Shown one piece after another: positions 11,174 to 23,467 of a DNA stretch of 64,000 nt; the stretch's first letter is position 1, and every line of letters begins with the position of its first letter. The notes under the pieces were generated by a model. That model was not told where the DNA came from, did not search any database, and saw only the letters and a list, made by a program, of their open reading frames with translations. Source of the DNA: Bilabrum cf. latius (Eukaryota > Bigyra: Bicosoecida > Bigyra > Bicosoecida). The position numbers and the translations under genes were made by a program. The stretch spans positions 1,054,001-1,118,000 of the forward strand of contig OZ237736.1 in assembly GCA_965178125.1 (NCBI GenBank). Direction: 5' to 3'.

Positions 11174-13887
11174 ATGCCGACCAGGAGGCGTAAGGGCAGT
11201 AAAAAAATTGGTGCAAAATCCAGTGATGATATGATAAGAGCTTCCGCCAGGCTACGGGCGCAAACATCAAGAGTCGAGCGCGAGATAGCGCGAGCAAAAG
11301 CGCAGAGTGAATTCATTCGCCAGCGCAAGTCAGGGTCCAACGTCGCTGTCCAGGGCTCCTCCATGCGGACTTTGTCAAGCACTAGCCGATCATTAGAAGA
11401 CACAATTCTAGAGGAAGTTGCTTACCAGTTGCAGCGCTCGCGTCCGGATCAGGATGCTTGGCAAGCGGTGTTCAGGTCGCTTGACAGGAATGGATCAGGC
11501 AATTTGTCCAAAATGGAGCTGCTTGACGGACTGGAGAAACTGGGTTGTTCAGTTAGTACCGCTGATGTAGCTTCGCTTGTCCGCCGTTTCGACCGTGATG
11601 GCGACGGACTCGTGTCGTACCGCGAGTTCGTTCGTGAGCTGGGTCGATCGGCCAGATCAGGTCACAGGCCGTCGAGCAGAGCCGATCGTGGAAGCTTGCC
11701 ACCAAGCTCGCATCCCATGGAGGACGACTTCATCTCGATGGCTCGCCGAATCGTCCGCTCTACGGGCGCCACAAGCCTGGAGGCACTGCGGAAGGTATTC
11801 CGATCGGTGGACACGTCCAGGTCCGGCAAGCTGTCTCGCGATGAGCTCCGGAGAGCCCTGGGTGACGCAGGGTACAAGCCATCCGCTCAAGAAGCCGAGC
11901 TTCTCATGAAGCGCTTGGACAGTAACCGCGACGGCAGCGTGGACTGGCACGAGTTCGTGGATAGGATCGGCCAGATCACGGGCGTGTTCGGAGACGGCGA
12001 GAGGGAGGAGAGGAGAGCAACGAGGAGCCTGTTGTCGGCCAGCGATCGAAGAGAAGACTCTGCGAGGTACGGCAGGAGGCGAATGGAAGGCAGGATGGGG
12101 TGGGGCGAGGATGACCCAGACACGGAGAAGAAGCGAGGCAGGGACCTGCAGCCCCTGGGTGAGCCAGGAAACAGTGGGAGTGAGCAGACGCAAAGTGGGT
12201 CCTCTGAAGCAGCCAACAAGGTTGCTAAAGACATCTTGCAGAGATTGCTGGTGAGGATCGGTGAGGCGGCGTACGATAGGTATGGTGGCGACGCACGGTA
12301 CGGTGCGAGCCGGGGCAGCCGTAGGGGCCGCGGGAGGTGGGGCCAGGTGGAGAGGAGGGACAGGAGGAGCTTGCTGCGGAAAGCCTTCGACAGTATGGAC
12401 GTGGACGGGGACAGAGCCCTCGGCGAGAGGGAGATCCTGCGCATGGTGCAGGGCACGCTAGGTGTGTCTCTGTCGAGAGAGGAGTCGGGGGCTCTCATGC
12501 AGCACCTAGACAAGGACGGGAGCGGGGAGGTGGAACTGCAGGAATTCATCGATGCGATCGCGCAGGCAGGGTTGGATGCATTGGCTGCCAATGCCGCGGA
12601 GTCTGCCGCGAGTTCACCACGGGGCCCCTCCTCCACCGGGGAGCAGGCCATGCTTGCTCTCGTGGGGCGAATCGCGAGGGCCGCCCGCAAGAAGAGGATC
12701 TGGTCTCCACGAGCTGGACGATCCGGGGCGGACCACCGGAGCGCTTTCTTGAAGGCATTCAAGGGGATCGATGCGGACGGCAGTGGTCGTCTGACCCGTC
12801 GTGAGATCGAGAGAGCGATGGGTGAGCTGGGGTACGACCTGCAGGACGAGAGGAGGGAGGCGGACCTGATCATGCGGCACTTCGACACGGATGGCACGGG
12901 GTCCATTTCGTACAAAGAATTCGTGGACGCCTTGGTGCAGGCTGCGGCCAAGGAGGCCGGGTAGGCTGTGGAGCGCGAGGATGACAAGTCCAGGGTGGAC
13001 GCCATGATGGGCTATGCCGGCGCTTCGGACGACGTGGACGCCATGCGCCAGGGCCAGGAAGCGATGCGCTTGCTTCGGCCCGCTGCTATGCAGTGCATCC
13101 GTGTGTTAGTCGAGGCTGCAAGACGCCTTGGCAGTTAGATGCAGCAGCAGCACAAAGGCAGCATGCCGGCCTGGGCATCTAGGCACGCAGCGCAGAGCCC
13201 AATAGCGTTCGGGATCGATTGCATGCAGCAGCTACTTGCTCGGCAGGCAGATGCAGCAGGGCTAGTATAGTCTGCAAAGGATGGATACGTGCAATTTGTG
13301 GGCAGTGCTGGTGCAGATCTAGCAGACAAGTCCGCGGGCATGGGGAGCCGTCGGGGGAGTCGCCGAGGATCGCCGCGCGGGAGGATGGTGCCTCCCTTAC
13401 CGATTGGGAGAGATGGGTTCGGCTTGGAGTCGGGTATGGGGCGAGATGGACGGTACGGATACGGTGGATATGGAGGCACGGGAGCTCAGGAGATTCCTGA
13501 CTCGGATTGCTTGGAGCAGGAGAGTGTTCGTAAGATCTGCCACTTGCTCGCAGTGGACCCCACCGCCGCGAAGAAGGAGGCAGATGCGGCGCTCCCAGTC
13601 AGCAAACAGGCCATGGAGCAAGTACTTCGGCGAGTTGGTCTTCAACTGTCACCGTATGACCCGTCGTGGCCTCAGCTTGCCCAGTAGCTCGCCATTGCAG
13701 GCAGGCCGGCCAGGCCTGGTGGCATGATGAGCGGTGTCAGGGCTAGTTTCCCTCCAGCCGGCATGAACATGGGTGGCATGGGCATGGGCATGGGTGGTAA
13801 CGACGGGCCAATGATGCCTGGAAGCGAGGTACTATCGGCAGCCGCTCTTGTCAGAGTGCTCCGCGCGGCATCTGGATCGTCAACAGG

Positions 13888-13918
<31 letters not shown>

Positions 13919-15195
13919 GTGGCCACCGGACAATACGGTGGTGGAGCCATGGGCATGCCAGGACAAATGTATGGTAGCAATGGAACCTTTGGCGGACCCA
14001 TGGGGACTGCCATGGGTGGAATGGGAATGGGAATGATGGGCCTGGATCCTTCGCAGCTGGTCGTCAGAGCAGCCGCAGAAGCAAGCGCCTCGGCAGCAGC
14101 TGACGCAGCCACGGAGTTCTTCGAAGAGGCTAAAGGGCATGCTGCCAAGGCAAGAGCAGACGAGCTGAAGCGATCGCGACGCGCAGCCGCCGTCTACAGC
14201 GCCGCTCTTTGGCACACGACCGGTGGTGCTGCGGGCCAGCCCATGTTCCGGGGCTTGGACGATGCCAGCCTCACGCTGGCTGGGAATCCAGAGTCGGACT
14301 TCGATGACCTAGACAAGGCACCAGACGGCTCAAGAGCCACCCGTCAAGACCCACTGTTAAATGCGACCTCAGGAGCGGTGGCCGCTGGAGGTATTGCTTC
14401 GTCTGGTGCCCCTGGCGGCAGCTCTGCTGCAGCATTCGCTGGCGCTTCGCTCAGGGACCGCGGCATCGAGGATCTGCCTCGCCTCGAGTCTGGCATTCAA
14501 AGTCTGAAGGACAGGCTTAGCAAGTCAGGGCAACTTCCAGCTGAATCTGGTGCCGGAGGAGAGGCAAAAGAGTCAGAGGACAAGCCGTCGGCAGAGGCAG
14601 ATGCTAAGGAAGAGTCTGCCCTCGATAAGACGTGCCGCATGGTGGACGAGCTGGACGAGGCCACTGCAGCCGAGCAAAGGGGCACCGCATGGAAAAGAGG
14701 TGGTCTTGATGCTGACGCTGCCATTCGGAAATCTCTGCAGCATGCAGACAGGGCATGGTCCGCCATGCGCAAGTCATGGGACGTGACCAGCCGTGCGACC
14801 GCGCTCGGCGGTGCTGCCAAAGCTGGGCTGCATGGAGCCGACCGCAAAGCAACGGAAAAGCTTGCATCGTCCTGGGCTGGTCTACAGCGTGACCTAACCA
14901 ATGTGCTAGAAGGCTCGGCTCAGGCTCCACCTCAGTTGCCACAGACACAGCCTTGGCAAACTGGTGGGTATTGGCCTGGAATGAGCATGGGTGCCGGTGG
15001 AGCTGCCGCAGCCCCTTTCGGTGCATCGATGCAGCAGGCACCGTACGGCTCCACAATGCCGATGGGCGGCATGATAAACCCAATGGGGACTAGCGCCGGC
15101 ATGCCTGGAATGTTTGGCGCCACAGGTCCATCAATGGGAGGCTACGGCGGTATGACACCAGCTGGTAGTCAGGGGATGGGCATGGGCATGGGCAC

Positions 15196-15229
<34 letters not shown>

Positions 15230-17961
15230 CCTACAGCTCAACGAGCACCCTTTGCGACCGGCCTACTAGGTGCCACATAGACCGGGGCGGGATTTGGCTC
15301 GCTGGCCCGTAGCGCTGATTTTGGGCGTGAGCGTGAGCGTGAGCTGGGCCGCAGGGGTGACCCAGCGTTTGGGGTCTCGTTCGATAATCGCTCTGACAGC
15401 AGGCATCGCGGAGCGGGCCAGTGGGGCCGGAGGGATGATCGGTACGGCGTGGACGTTGACTTTGGCAAGGGCCTGGACGATGACGCCGTGCCGATGACGG
15501 TGCTGCGAGAGCGCTTCCTCAAGCTAAGGGTCAACGCAGGCATGAAGAGGCAATTTCGCGGCTTTGATACCGACGGAGACCGCACGCTCGACTTTCGGGA
15601 GTTTGAGGAGGCTTGTGGTAAGCTTGGTGTAGCGATGCGCCGTAGTGCCCTCCAGCGCGTCTTCGATGCGGTCGATCGCAGCGGAAGCGGCAAGATATCG
15701 TGAGAAAGCGACGAGGTGCCTAGATCTACATTCGTAGAACGCTATTCTTAGTGCTGACAACACTACCATACCCCTCTCTCTTTCACACTTTGAATCGCAG
15801 GTACTCGGAGTTCATGGACTGGATGAACCACGGTTCGCCACGAAATTTGAGCAGGAGCGGCTCCCGGTCATCTTCCCCGCGTGGGTCAAGATACTCACCG
15901 AGGGGGCAGAGGGCTGGCAGGACAGCCGATCTTCTTGGAGCCATTGAGGCTGCGGAAGAGTCCCACTCGCGGTACGGAAAGCGTGAGGACTATTTGTGGC
16001 ACCCTGACGTGCCCTAATGCGTTGGCTTCTACTGTCGAACTCCTAGCTTGTTTGATTGAAACTTGCTGCCGCTGATCCAGTGCCCTCCGCAGGCAGGTGA
16101 TGCACAACCTGGCGATCAAAATGAGTTCACGGAGGCGCTCAGCTAGATTCCCAGTGGCGAGCAACGCCGCCACTGGGAATCCCAAACTACGCCGATACGA
16201 GTGCCAGACTTGGTGCAGAGAATTCGCTAGCATTTAGCAAAACAATTGATCGGCGCATCCGAAGCTGAATTGAAGGCAGTGCTGGGATCAGATGCCCCTG
16301 CATTCGGCAGGAGCACCGAGTCCGCTTCAAGTGAAGCAGATGCCGGCGCCCAGCCCCCGCCTGTGTGCAGGATGGCCGCAAAATAGTGCGTTCTGTACCT
16401 GCGCAGATCGCTCCTACAGCAACTTGTGAGCGCCGCTCAAGCTGAGGATGACGACTTGTTGCTCGATGCAAGGGTACAAGCACGCGCCGAAAGCAAAGAG
16501 CATGATGGTTCCCCTCGTGAGCCTGGGCAGAGTCTGCGGGAAATTAGCTTCGACGCCCTCGGTGCTGCTGTCCGCGCCATGCTATCTGGACGGGATCCCG
16601 TACCGAGCTACGACCTGTCTGCGCTCGGTGCTTACATGAAGGACATCGAAACATCCAAGGCCCTGCATGTTGGAGCTGCCGCGGGCTCTGATCCCTCCTC
16701 GCCGCATGTGCTGCGCGGATCGGCTTCTACCACGGTGGCACTGACCACGGCAATGTACGCAATCTTGGGAGACATGTCGCTGTCGTCTCGCATTTCCTCT
16801 CGAGATGCAGAGCGAGTTGTAGTGGGCACAGCTTCGAAGAGCGGCATTGAGTCGAGAGGTGCCGGGTCGGCTGTTCCGGGCAGCAAACGGGTGCGTGGCG
16901 TCCGGGGAGCAGGCGCACAGCACGACGATCTGTGCTTGCCGGCGTTCGTTGTGGATTGGGTGGGTGGGCCTGGTGTGGCACTGGGACTGCTGCAGGCTGG
17001 TGTGACGGACTCCAGTACCCTCAGTGGTCCCACGAAGACCGCTTTGACCAAGGCAGAAATCAAGCTCAGGTCAGAGATCGAGAAGCGGTCCATGCCTCGG
17101 GGCACGTTCAAGTCTCCTGCTGCATCCGCAGGTCGTCACATCAGCAAAGTTCCGGGCAGCATCCGCGGCTACGGCACTGATCTAAGGCCAGCATACTCCT
17201 GGTTATGCAGGGGAAGGAGGGGCGGGATCATCAGCTTGCTCGATGTTAGGGACGCCATTGTTGAGCTTGGAGTGGCGCCTAGCCGAGAGTTGGCCGCCGG
17301 CCCAAGGCCGGGCAGAGACAGCTGGGAACTATCAAATGCTGTGCACGCTGACATGGTAGCCGTTGGTATCGGCGCAAAGATGAGGGGGAAGCGACCTGCC
17401 GTGGCTCTGCAGCAGTACGAGCTATCGGGGTGCCCTCCTCTGGAGGAGGCGCTGAGCGACAGGGCCAAAGGGCTCGAGGGAGGCAGCAAGCAGATGCTTG
17501 ATGACATCCTCATGCCGGAGCATCTTCGAGCTATTCGATTCCATCACGTGGTGCGCTGGGCCACCCCGATGGTAGCCATGGCACAGCCGCTGCAAGCGCT
17601 GGTGCGGGATGCTTTCCGGAGGCAGGGCAGGACCGGAGGAGGCGGCACTGACCCTGAAAAGGCAATGCGCGCTCTCGATGAGAACGGTGACGGGGTAGTC
17701 AGTCGGTCTGAGCTGCACCACATCTTGCAGAAGCTGCTAGCATCACGGAGGGGCGGTGCGGGTGGAGGAGGCAGCATCGTGATGGGGGCGGCGAGGCCCT
17801 CGGGGCTCTCGAGCGCGACTGCCGGCGGGCCCATCGGGTCTCAGTGGGACCTGAACGAGGAGCAAATTGCCGAGGCGCTTGATCTGTTTGATGTTGACGG
17901 CGATGGCAAGATTGACTTGGAAGAGATGGCCACGGCCGTGCTAGAGGGAGAAGGTAGCTGA
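11174..17961 (+). CDS. Giant multi-EF-hand calcium-binding protein with Met-Gly repeats
   Basis: Three exons: 11174..15699, 15801..15982, 16097..17961 (2190 aa), donors GTGAGA and GTGAGG. Twelve EF-hand loops are readable at about residues 104, 139, 217, 253, 408, 445, 532, 571, 1464, 1500, 2096 and 2168, most with complete D-x-D-x-[SD]-G chemistry (for example DRDGDGLVSYRE, DVDGDGKIDLEE). The tenth hand is split by intron 1 and is restored by splicing (SGKIS/YSEF). Between hands 8 and 9 are two stretches rich in Met and Gly (residues about 850-955 and 1290-1355). Eight in-frame UAG codons; the stop is UGA. The join between exons 2 and 3 rests on a good GTGAGG donor and an open frame with no earlier ATG; the alternative is two adjacent EF-hand genes, the first ending at UAA 16015-16017. 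Function beyond calcium binding is unknown. Confidence 0.75.
13885..13920 (+). repeat. GGCATG hexanucleotide repeat (Met-Gly)
   Basis: Five consecutive GGCATG units plus a degenerate GGCGTG. In frame within the EF-hand gene, coding alternating Met and Gly. Confidence 0.95.
15174..15230 (+). repeat. GGCATG hexanucleotide repeat, second tract
   Basis: About nine ATGGGC-type units with one ACGGGC variant, again coding Met-Gly dipeptides in the EF-hand protein. It is the same unit as the tract 1.3 kb upstream, so both probably grow by slippage under the same selection. Confidence 0.95.
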
Positions 17962-18068
17962 GCTGAATCGAAGACCTGTCTCTTCGGTCTTGCTGGGTTG
18001 CTGGGTATGTGAGTACCAAAAATTCGCTGCAATGACATTTACTTTTTGTTTATCTGCACCGGCACCAG

Positions 18069-19271
18069 TTAAAATCTTGAATTGAACCACTGCATCGCCT
18101 GCCTCATGAGCTCGCTGTCGACCTCGTGCACCTGCGTCCCACCCAGCTTGGTGGGCCTGTCATCAAAGTGCTCCCAGCCATCGTTGAGCGCCTGCATTGT
18201 CAGTTGGCCGTCCTCCAAGCCTAGGTGCTTTGACACCGCTCCTAGCGCTGCTGAAACTCGCTCGCGCTCTGGCTCTGTGAGCCGATCGAGCCACCCGCAG
18301 TGGCCCCCGTACTCAGCCTCGAGGGCGTGAGCAGGCGCGGGCTTGCCGTCTGCCATCTAGGTTAGCACGAATAGCTCATCGGGCTCAAGCTCATGGAATT
18401 CATAGAATCCATGCAGATCGCTGTTCTAGGCCCCCGACGTTTCTGGGGGCGGTCCAGCAACCGCGCCCCCCTGCCTGCCATCCGGCGTCGTCACCAGCGC
18501 GTCTCCCTCCGACGCCAGTGCGAGCATCGGCACTGGGCAGGGCTCGAGATTTACGGGTCGAGAAACCATGCTCTGTAATAATGCTGCACTTGGCTACTGG
18601 TACGACGCGGCTAAAATTGCCAGCGACTGCGGATCAGCTGTGCTGCGAAGCAACCAGGATGCAGCAAACTGTGCTGCTTCGTCGAACGCCCCCTCTGGTG
18701 TAGGCGTAGCGGGAAACGACTTGGCAACCAATGAGTCGTAGTCGTCATGAGACATAGACTCTAAGGCGTCAACGCCCAGACCAAGCCATCGAGCAACAGC
18801 GCTGGAGCAGTCTGGGCTCGATGGATTCAAGACCAGCATGCCGCTGGCTGCCCAAGACTCCAAGTAGCGCTGAGCAAGAAACACACCACAACCGCTAGAA
18901 ATCAAAATAGGCGCAGAGTGTCCAAGCGTCTCGCTAGCAAGCCGTATAGAATCCACAACAGTTTGGACTGGCGCCTACTCTTCCGCGCTACTCTATGCAA
19001 CTGCTTCGGCGTAGTCAAGTCGCGCTGTCGAGAATCCTCTCTCGTTCAAGTATGGCTCCAAGTGGCAAGCGAATGATAAGGAATTCTACATGACATCAGG
19101 CACGAACAGAATAGGTGTTGCTCGCTCATCAACCCCAGTTTTAGCAGGACGAACAACCACCCGGCTTCCATTTCCCAGCTGAGTACTCGCCATGCGGGAT
19201 AGTGGTGGACAGCATCCCGGTCCTGTACTGTAAAATATCTGGCTGGCCACACGACTACTTCGCCTGAACAT
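18069..19271 (-). CDS. Alpha/beta-hydrolase-fold protein, possibly mitochondrial
   Basis: Single exon, 400 aa, visible only when six UAG codons are read through; the stop is UAA. The N-terminus MFRRSSRVASQIFYSTG is basic and hydroxylated, like a mitochondrial presequence. TPILFVPDVM, then LEPYLNERGFSTARLDY, matches strands 1-4 of the fold. The segment ILISSGCGVFLAQRYLE sits where the nucleophile elbow belongs but reads S-S-G-C-G rather than G-x-S-x-G, so the nucleophile position appears to be Gly. PVPMLALASEGDALV is the usual acid-residue strand, and AMQWFNSRF is a typical last helix. It may be catalytically inactive or use another residue. Starts 138 bp from the stop of the AANAT-PhzF gene, same strand. 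Confidence 0.65.
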
Positions 19272-19409
19272 TGCTGCCTGGAGCTTTATGATTTGGTTGC
19301 CTTTGTGACGTGGCTGAGAATGAGACCAAATACTAGCTGCGGACCCCTTTTCCCCACAAACAATAGACTATGATACGTCTGTCGAAAAGATGGTAAGCAG
19401 GCCGCTGAA

Positions 19410-21458
19410 TCAGAGCAGAACGGCATCCTCGGCCAGCAGCCCGGCAGAAGCCACCACGACAGCTCCCTGCAGCAGCGTCCTGCCATTCCCAGTGGTCCTG
19501 CACCGCACCACGCCGCCTCGCTTCGACGCCTGGAAGCCGACCTGCCAGGCCTCCTCTTCTTTACTGGAGCCCTCCCCAGAGGCGGTTCCACCTCTGGCCT
19601 TGCTCTCCCAGTAAGGGCAAAGCATGGTGTGCGCCGATCCAGTCACGGGGTCCTCGTCCACGCCGCACCGAGGACCGAAGAAGCGAGAGGCAAACGTGGG
19701 GCGCTCCTGCAGGTGACGGGTCGCGCTTGCCACCGCATGCTTAAAGGACAAAGAGGAGGAAGAGGAGGGGGGCTCCGATGCGCCGGCACTCGATGCTGCT
19801 GCCTCCTCCCACGCACTCGTCACAACGACACCCCTGCAGTCGACCTTGGCCAGCTGGCCCACATCCGGCTTCATGCCCGCAAAGTCCTCCGGAGACACCT
19901 CGACAAGGACGTCACTCACATTGCGCCCGTGGAACTTCAGTGCCTCGCGCTAGAGGCCCAGCCCAGAAGCGATCACACCGGCTTCATCCGATGCGCCTGC
20001 CTTTTCGCTGACGTCCTCTGCCGCGTTGGTCGGGAAATCCAGCTGAATCTGAGTCTGGCCAGAGGCCGCAGCATCTCCGCTGCCGCTGACACCTCCGTCG
20101 CCGCCGATTCGAGTCGCCTCCAGCGGCCCAGACAGACTCACAAACCGAGCAAGTTTCTGCACCTCAGGCAGGGACCCCGACTTCCAGAGAGCTCCGGCAG
20201 AAGCCAGCGTCGCATGCCCGCACAGATCGACCTCCGTCCCAGGAGTGAACCACCGCAAGCTCCAGGCGCCGGGCAGGTACGATGCCTCGCCCTCACCGCG
20301 GCTGGTTGCCACTCGGAGCAGCGCGTCACCTTTTCTTGCCGCCCCAGCCGCGCGCTCAGCCTCCAGCACAGCCTGCTCGGCCTTTAAGAGGAGCTCGGCT
20401 TCAGTCGCGGTGAACTGCCGTACGAACGCCGTCTCGCTCAGGTTGAACTCGATGGTGATCCGCTGGGCCCAGTCGTACCATTCGCCCCGAAATTTCTCTC
20501 GAGACTCGCTGAGCAGCCATGCTAGCGAGGCCGCGTGATCGGAACCACCCGCACCTGACGAGGCACTTGCTCCTGGACCGCCACTGGCAGTTGTTGATGA
20601 CAGCGAGCGCATCCGACGGGCGAGCAAGTGCTCCAGAGAAGAGACGCCAGCCCCTGGGGGCAACAAAACGACAGCGGCTGGGTTGCCCGTCGTCGGTCTC
20701 CCGGTGGAAAAGGCGTCCAGAACGCAAAATGGAAGCTGGGCCGCTCCAATCGCGAGGCTTGACCGGGGAATGCAAGCGTCGGTGCTAGGCGGCGCCAGGC
20801 TCCGCGTCATGTCGTACCATAAATCTGCGCCGTGAACGACCTTGCTCGGACCAAGCAGCACAAAGCCGCACCTTTTGTAAAGATCAATGTTTCCCTTTTT
20901 CGTAAGAAGCGATGCGCGTTCGAGCTGCCGGCCGCCGTCTGGCCGTTCTACTGACTCCAGCGGGCTGCCCTTAGCGTCAAGATTTGGCACGCATCGTGTG
21001 CTCCAAGATTGTACCAGACGCAGGTACTGCCGAAATAACCAAGTTGCCAGCCCTTTTCGCCTGTGTGCCTCCGAAGTTACAACAGAGTGCACCAGGAGAT
21101 GGTGGCCCAGTGGATTGTGGCTGCCCATGCTGTCCTCGGTGAGCTCGTCGCCATCTGTGAGGGTTCCACATACATAGCCGACGATTTGGCTCGTTCCGTC
21201 CTTTGCGTAGCTTTTCGCAACCAAAAAGAAGGGCCTAGCCTCCGACGCTCTCAGCTCGAGATTGCGCTCGCTCGCAGCCTCATCAGCAGGATACGCTGCA
21301 TTGTCAACCAAACCAAAATATATTTAGTATGTAGTGGCGGCGAACATATAAGCGCGCTGCGGAGGTTGGTGCTATCTCTCACACGTGCTCTCGATCTTTT
21401 TGATTTCATCAAGGTCGCTCCATTCTACCGGTGCTACTGACACTTGGTACTCGTCCAT
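19410..21458 (-). CDS. AANAT-like acetyltransferase fused to PhzF-family isomerase
   Basis: Two exons: 21458..21383 and 21295..19410 (653 aa), donor GTGAGA. The N-terminal 200 residues resemble arylalkylamine N-acetyltransferases: YPADEAAS, VGYVCGTL, HSVVTSEAHRRKGLA (acetyl-CoA loop), LYKRCGFVLLGP. The remainder is a PhzF-type domain: LDAFSTGRPTTGNPAAVV, the SETAF motif carrying the catalytic Glu, RWFTPGTEVDLCGHATLA and DEDPVTGSAH. AANATs acetylate arylalkylamines such as serotonin or tryptamine; PhzF enzymes isomerise or epimerise small aromatic and other acids. Both catalytic cores look intact, so a two-step conversion of one metabolite is possible (inference). One UAG at 19952-19950 lies inside the PhzF part; the stop is UGA. 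Confidence 0.85.
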
Positions 21459-21863
21459 AGCCTGTCAGCTAATAGCAAAACCGGACGTGTAGGTGGTCGA
21501 GCAGAATAGACTTTTGTGAGCTTGGTGGAGCGGTGTCCTGATTTTCGAACCTGCGCGAATATGCTGTGACGACTACCGGCCCGGGATCGGATCACACACG
21601 CGTCATAGCGTGACGTGCACGCAACACAGTGCCGCCAGTAGTGTAACACTACTAGTGTTTGGCCGTCAGGCCACGTGGTGTCCTGCCCGCATGGTAACAT
21701 ACCACGACCGGCTAGTAGCTTCACAAATTTAGAAGCTGTCCGAGTCGTTTCACATCAATATCTACTTGCTAGCTGAGAGGGTACAAGCAGCACGCAATGC
21801 CGGTCTGCATCCCGCCACATGCGAGCGAACAGCCTGGGCAGATCTGCACATCGAATCGAGCTC
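21459..21863. other. Intergenic region, 405 bp
   Basis: Lies between the start of the AANAT-PhzF gene and the stop of SQOR, both on the minus strand. It should hold the promoter of the former and the 3' region of the latter. I see no coding frame with family similarity, and a TTCGAA-containing stretch near 21545 does not pair into a tRNA T-arm. Confidence 0.5.
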
Positions 21864-23467
21864 TCAGTGGGGCACCTCCTGCCCGCTGCTGAGCTGCGCG
21901 ATCTTCTTCTGGTCAAAAAAGTTCAGCGCCGCCGCCCATGGGCTAGGGCCGTCCCAGCGGTCCTTGAGCATGCCCTCGAAGTACATGACGGGCATGAGGT
22001 CTCTCTTGAGGTACATGAAGGCGGCGTTGGGAGTACCCTGGTCGATGGGGAAGGTCTCCATGGGCTCCTTGGTGAATCCGTTGAACTCCGCTAGCAGCAA
22101 GGAGTTCCGGCCCAGCACCAGAGGGCAGCTCGTGTAGCCATTGTACTCCTCGTTGGGTGCAAAGCCCGACATCATTGCGCGGAGGTTGTGCTTGACCACG
22201 CCTGCCTGAGCCGCGGCTGCAGCCGCCGTCTTGGAGGTGGGGATGCTGCTGCAGTCGCCCAGCGCGAACACGTTCGAGAACTTCGTGGACTGGCACGTGC
22301 CCTGGTGCACGTCCACCCATCCCCCAGCCCCTGCCAGGGGAGAGTTGGCGATGAAATCGTACGACTTCATGCGGGGAGCCACATGCATCATGTCGTAGGA
22401 TTCCTCCCTCGTCTCGTCCGTGAGCTTGCCGCCCTCCACCTTGCGGAAGGTGGCGACCTTCTTGTCCTTGTCGATAGAGTCCAAGTCCCAGCTGAAGTGC
22501 CGGTCGATCCCGCGCTCATCGCAGATCCCGTCCAGCACCTTGCTGTACTTGGGTGCGCCGAACTGGGAGGGGGTGCCGCACATCCAGCGCACCGTCACGT
22601 TGTCCCGGACACCAGCGGTGCGGAAATACTCCTCGGCCAAGTACTGCGAACAAGAATAATTGCGTCGGGAAGCACAGCAAGGGTGTACCGGGGTGGGCTG
22701 GTTTGGTACAACACGGTTGTAACCTCGCTCACCATGATCTTCTGCGGGGCACCGGCGCACTTGATCGGGCTGCTGGGAATGGTGAACACATACGTGCCGT
22801 TCTTGATCGCCTGGATGTTCTTCCAGGTCTGCTCGACAGAGAGGGGGGAGTAGTTGGTCGTCACTCCGCTGGATTTGTCCTCCAGGGCTTCCGGCAGCCC
22901 TGCGATGGCATCAAGCTTTATCTCAATACCAGCTGCTACTACGAGGTAATCATATGTCACTTTCTTTCCTTTCGACGTGACGACCGTGTTGTTCTCAGGG
23001 TCAAAGGTAGCTGCGCCGTCCTGGATCCAAGTAGCGTCCGGCGGCATCACATCACCCATAGGGCGCCTCGTCTCCTCGAGCGTCTTTACGCCACCACCCA
23101 CTAGGGTCCAACCTGGCTAGTAGTAGTGGTTTTGGGACGGCTCGATGATCCCAACCTTCTTGTTGCGCTGGAACGCGCTTGCAACGGAGAGTCCAGCAGC
23201 TCCGCCTCCAACGCAAAGCACGTTGTAGTGGTCATCGCCAGCTGCTTTGGTAAACAAATGAAATTAAATACTGGCTTAGATCAGTGCAACATTCCAGTGC
23301 ATTGTCATCAAAGCCAACACGCTGCTTGTGGCTGGGGTTTCAGAGCAGCTGATTCTGATTCTGAACTTACCCTTCGAGGCCATCCCTCGTACAAACGAGG
23401 TATTTCGCATGCGCTGCGCGGACTTAATGAGTCCTCTTGCTGCACTCCTTGAAACAGCGGCCAACAT
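21864..23467 (-). CDS. SQOR: Sulfide:quinone oxidoreductase, mitochondrial
   Basis: Three exons: 23467..23371, 23241..22733, 22643..21864 (461 aa); donors GTAAGT and GTGAGC. MLAAVSRSAARGLIKSAQRM looks like a mitochondrial presequence. VGGGAAGLSVASAF is the FAD-binding glycine motif, then HYY-UAG-PGWTLVG, CAGAPQKIM with the redox cysteine, YLAEEYFR, GWVDVHQGTCQS, ALGDCSSIPTSKTAAAAAAQ and YNGYTSCPLVLGRN. These follow the human SQOR order closely. The enzyme oxidises sulfide in the mitochondrion, passes electrons to ubiquinone and makes a persulfide. The single UAG at 23119-23117 falls on the glutamine of the nearly invariant HYYQP motif. The stop is UGA. Head-to-head with the gene at 23636, 168 bp apart. 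Confidence 0.95.

Noticed and set aside
15983-16017. UAA at 16015-16017 as the end of the EF-hand gene
   Set aside because: A GTGAGG donor lies just before it and, spliced to an AG at 16096, continues into a long frame with no earlier ATG and two more EF-hands. Kept as an alternative, not as the preferred model.
21459-21863. Possible tRNA gene near a TTCGAA string
   Set aside because: The flanking bases do not form a T-stem or acceptor stem. No tRNA for UAG was found in this window.
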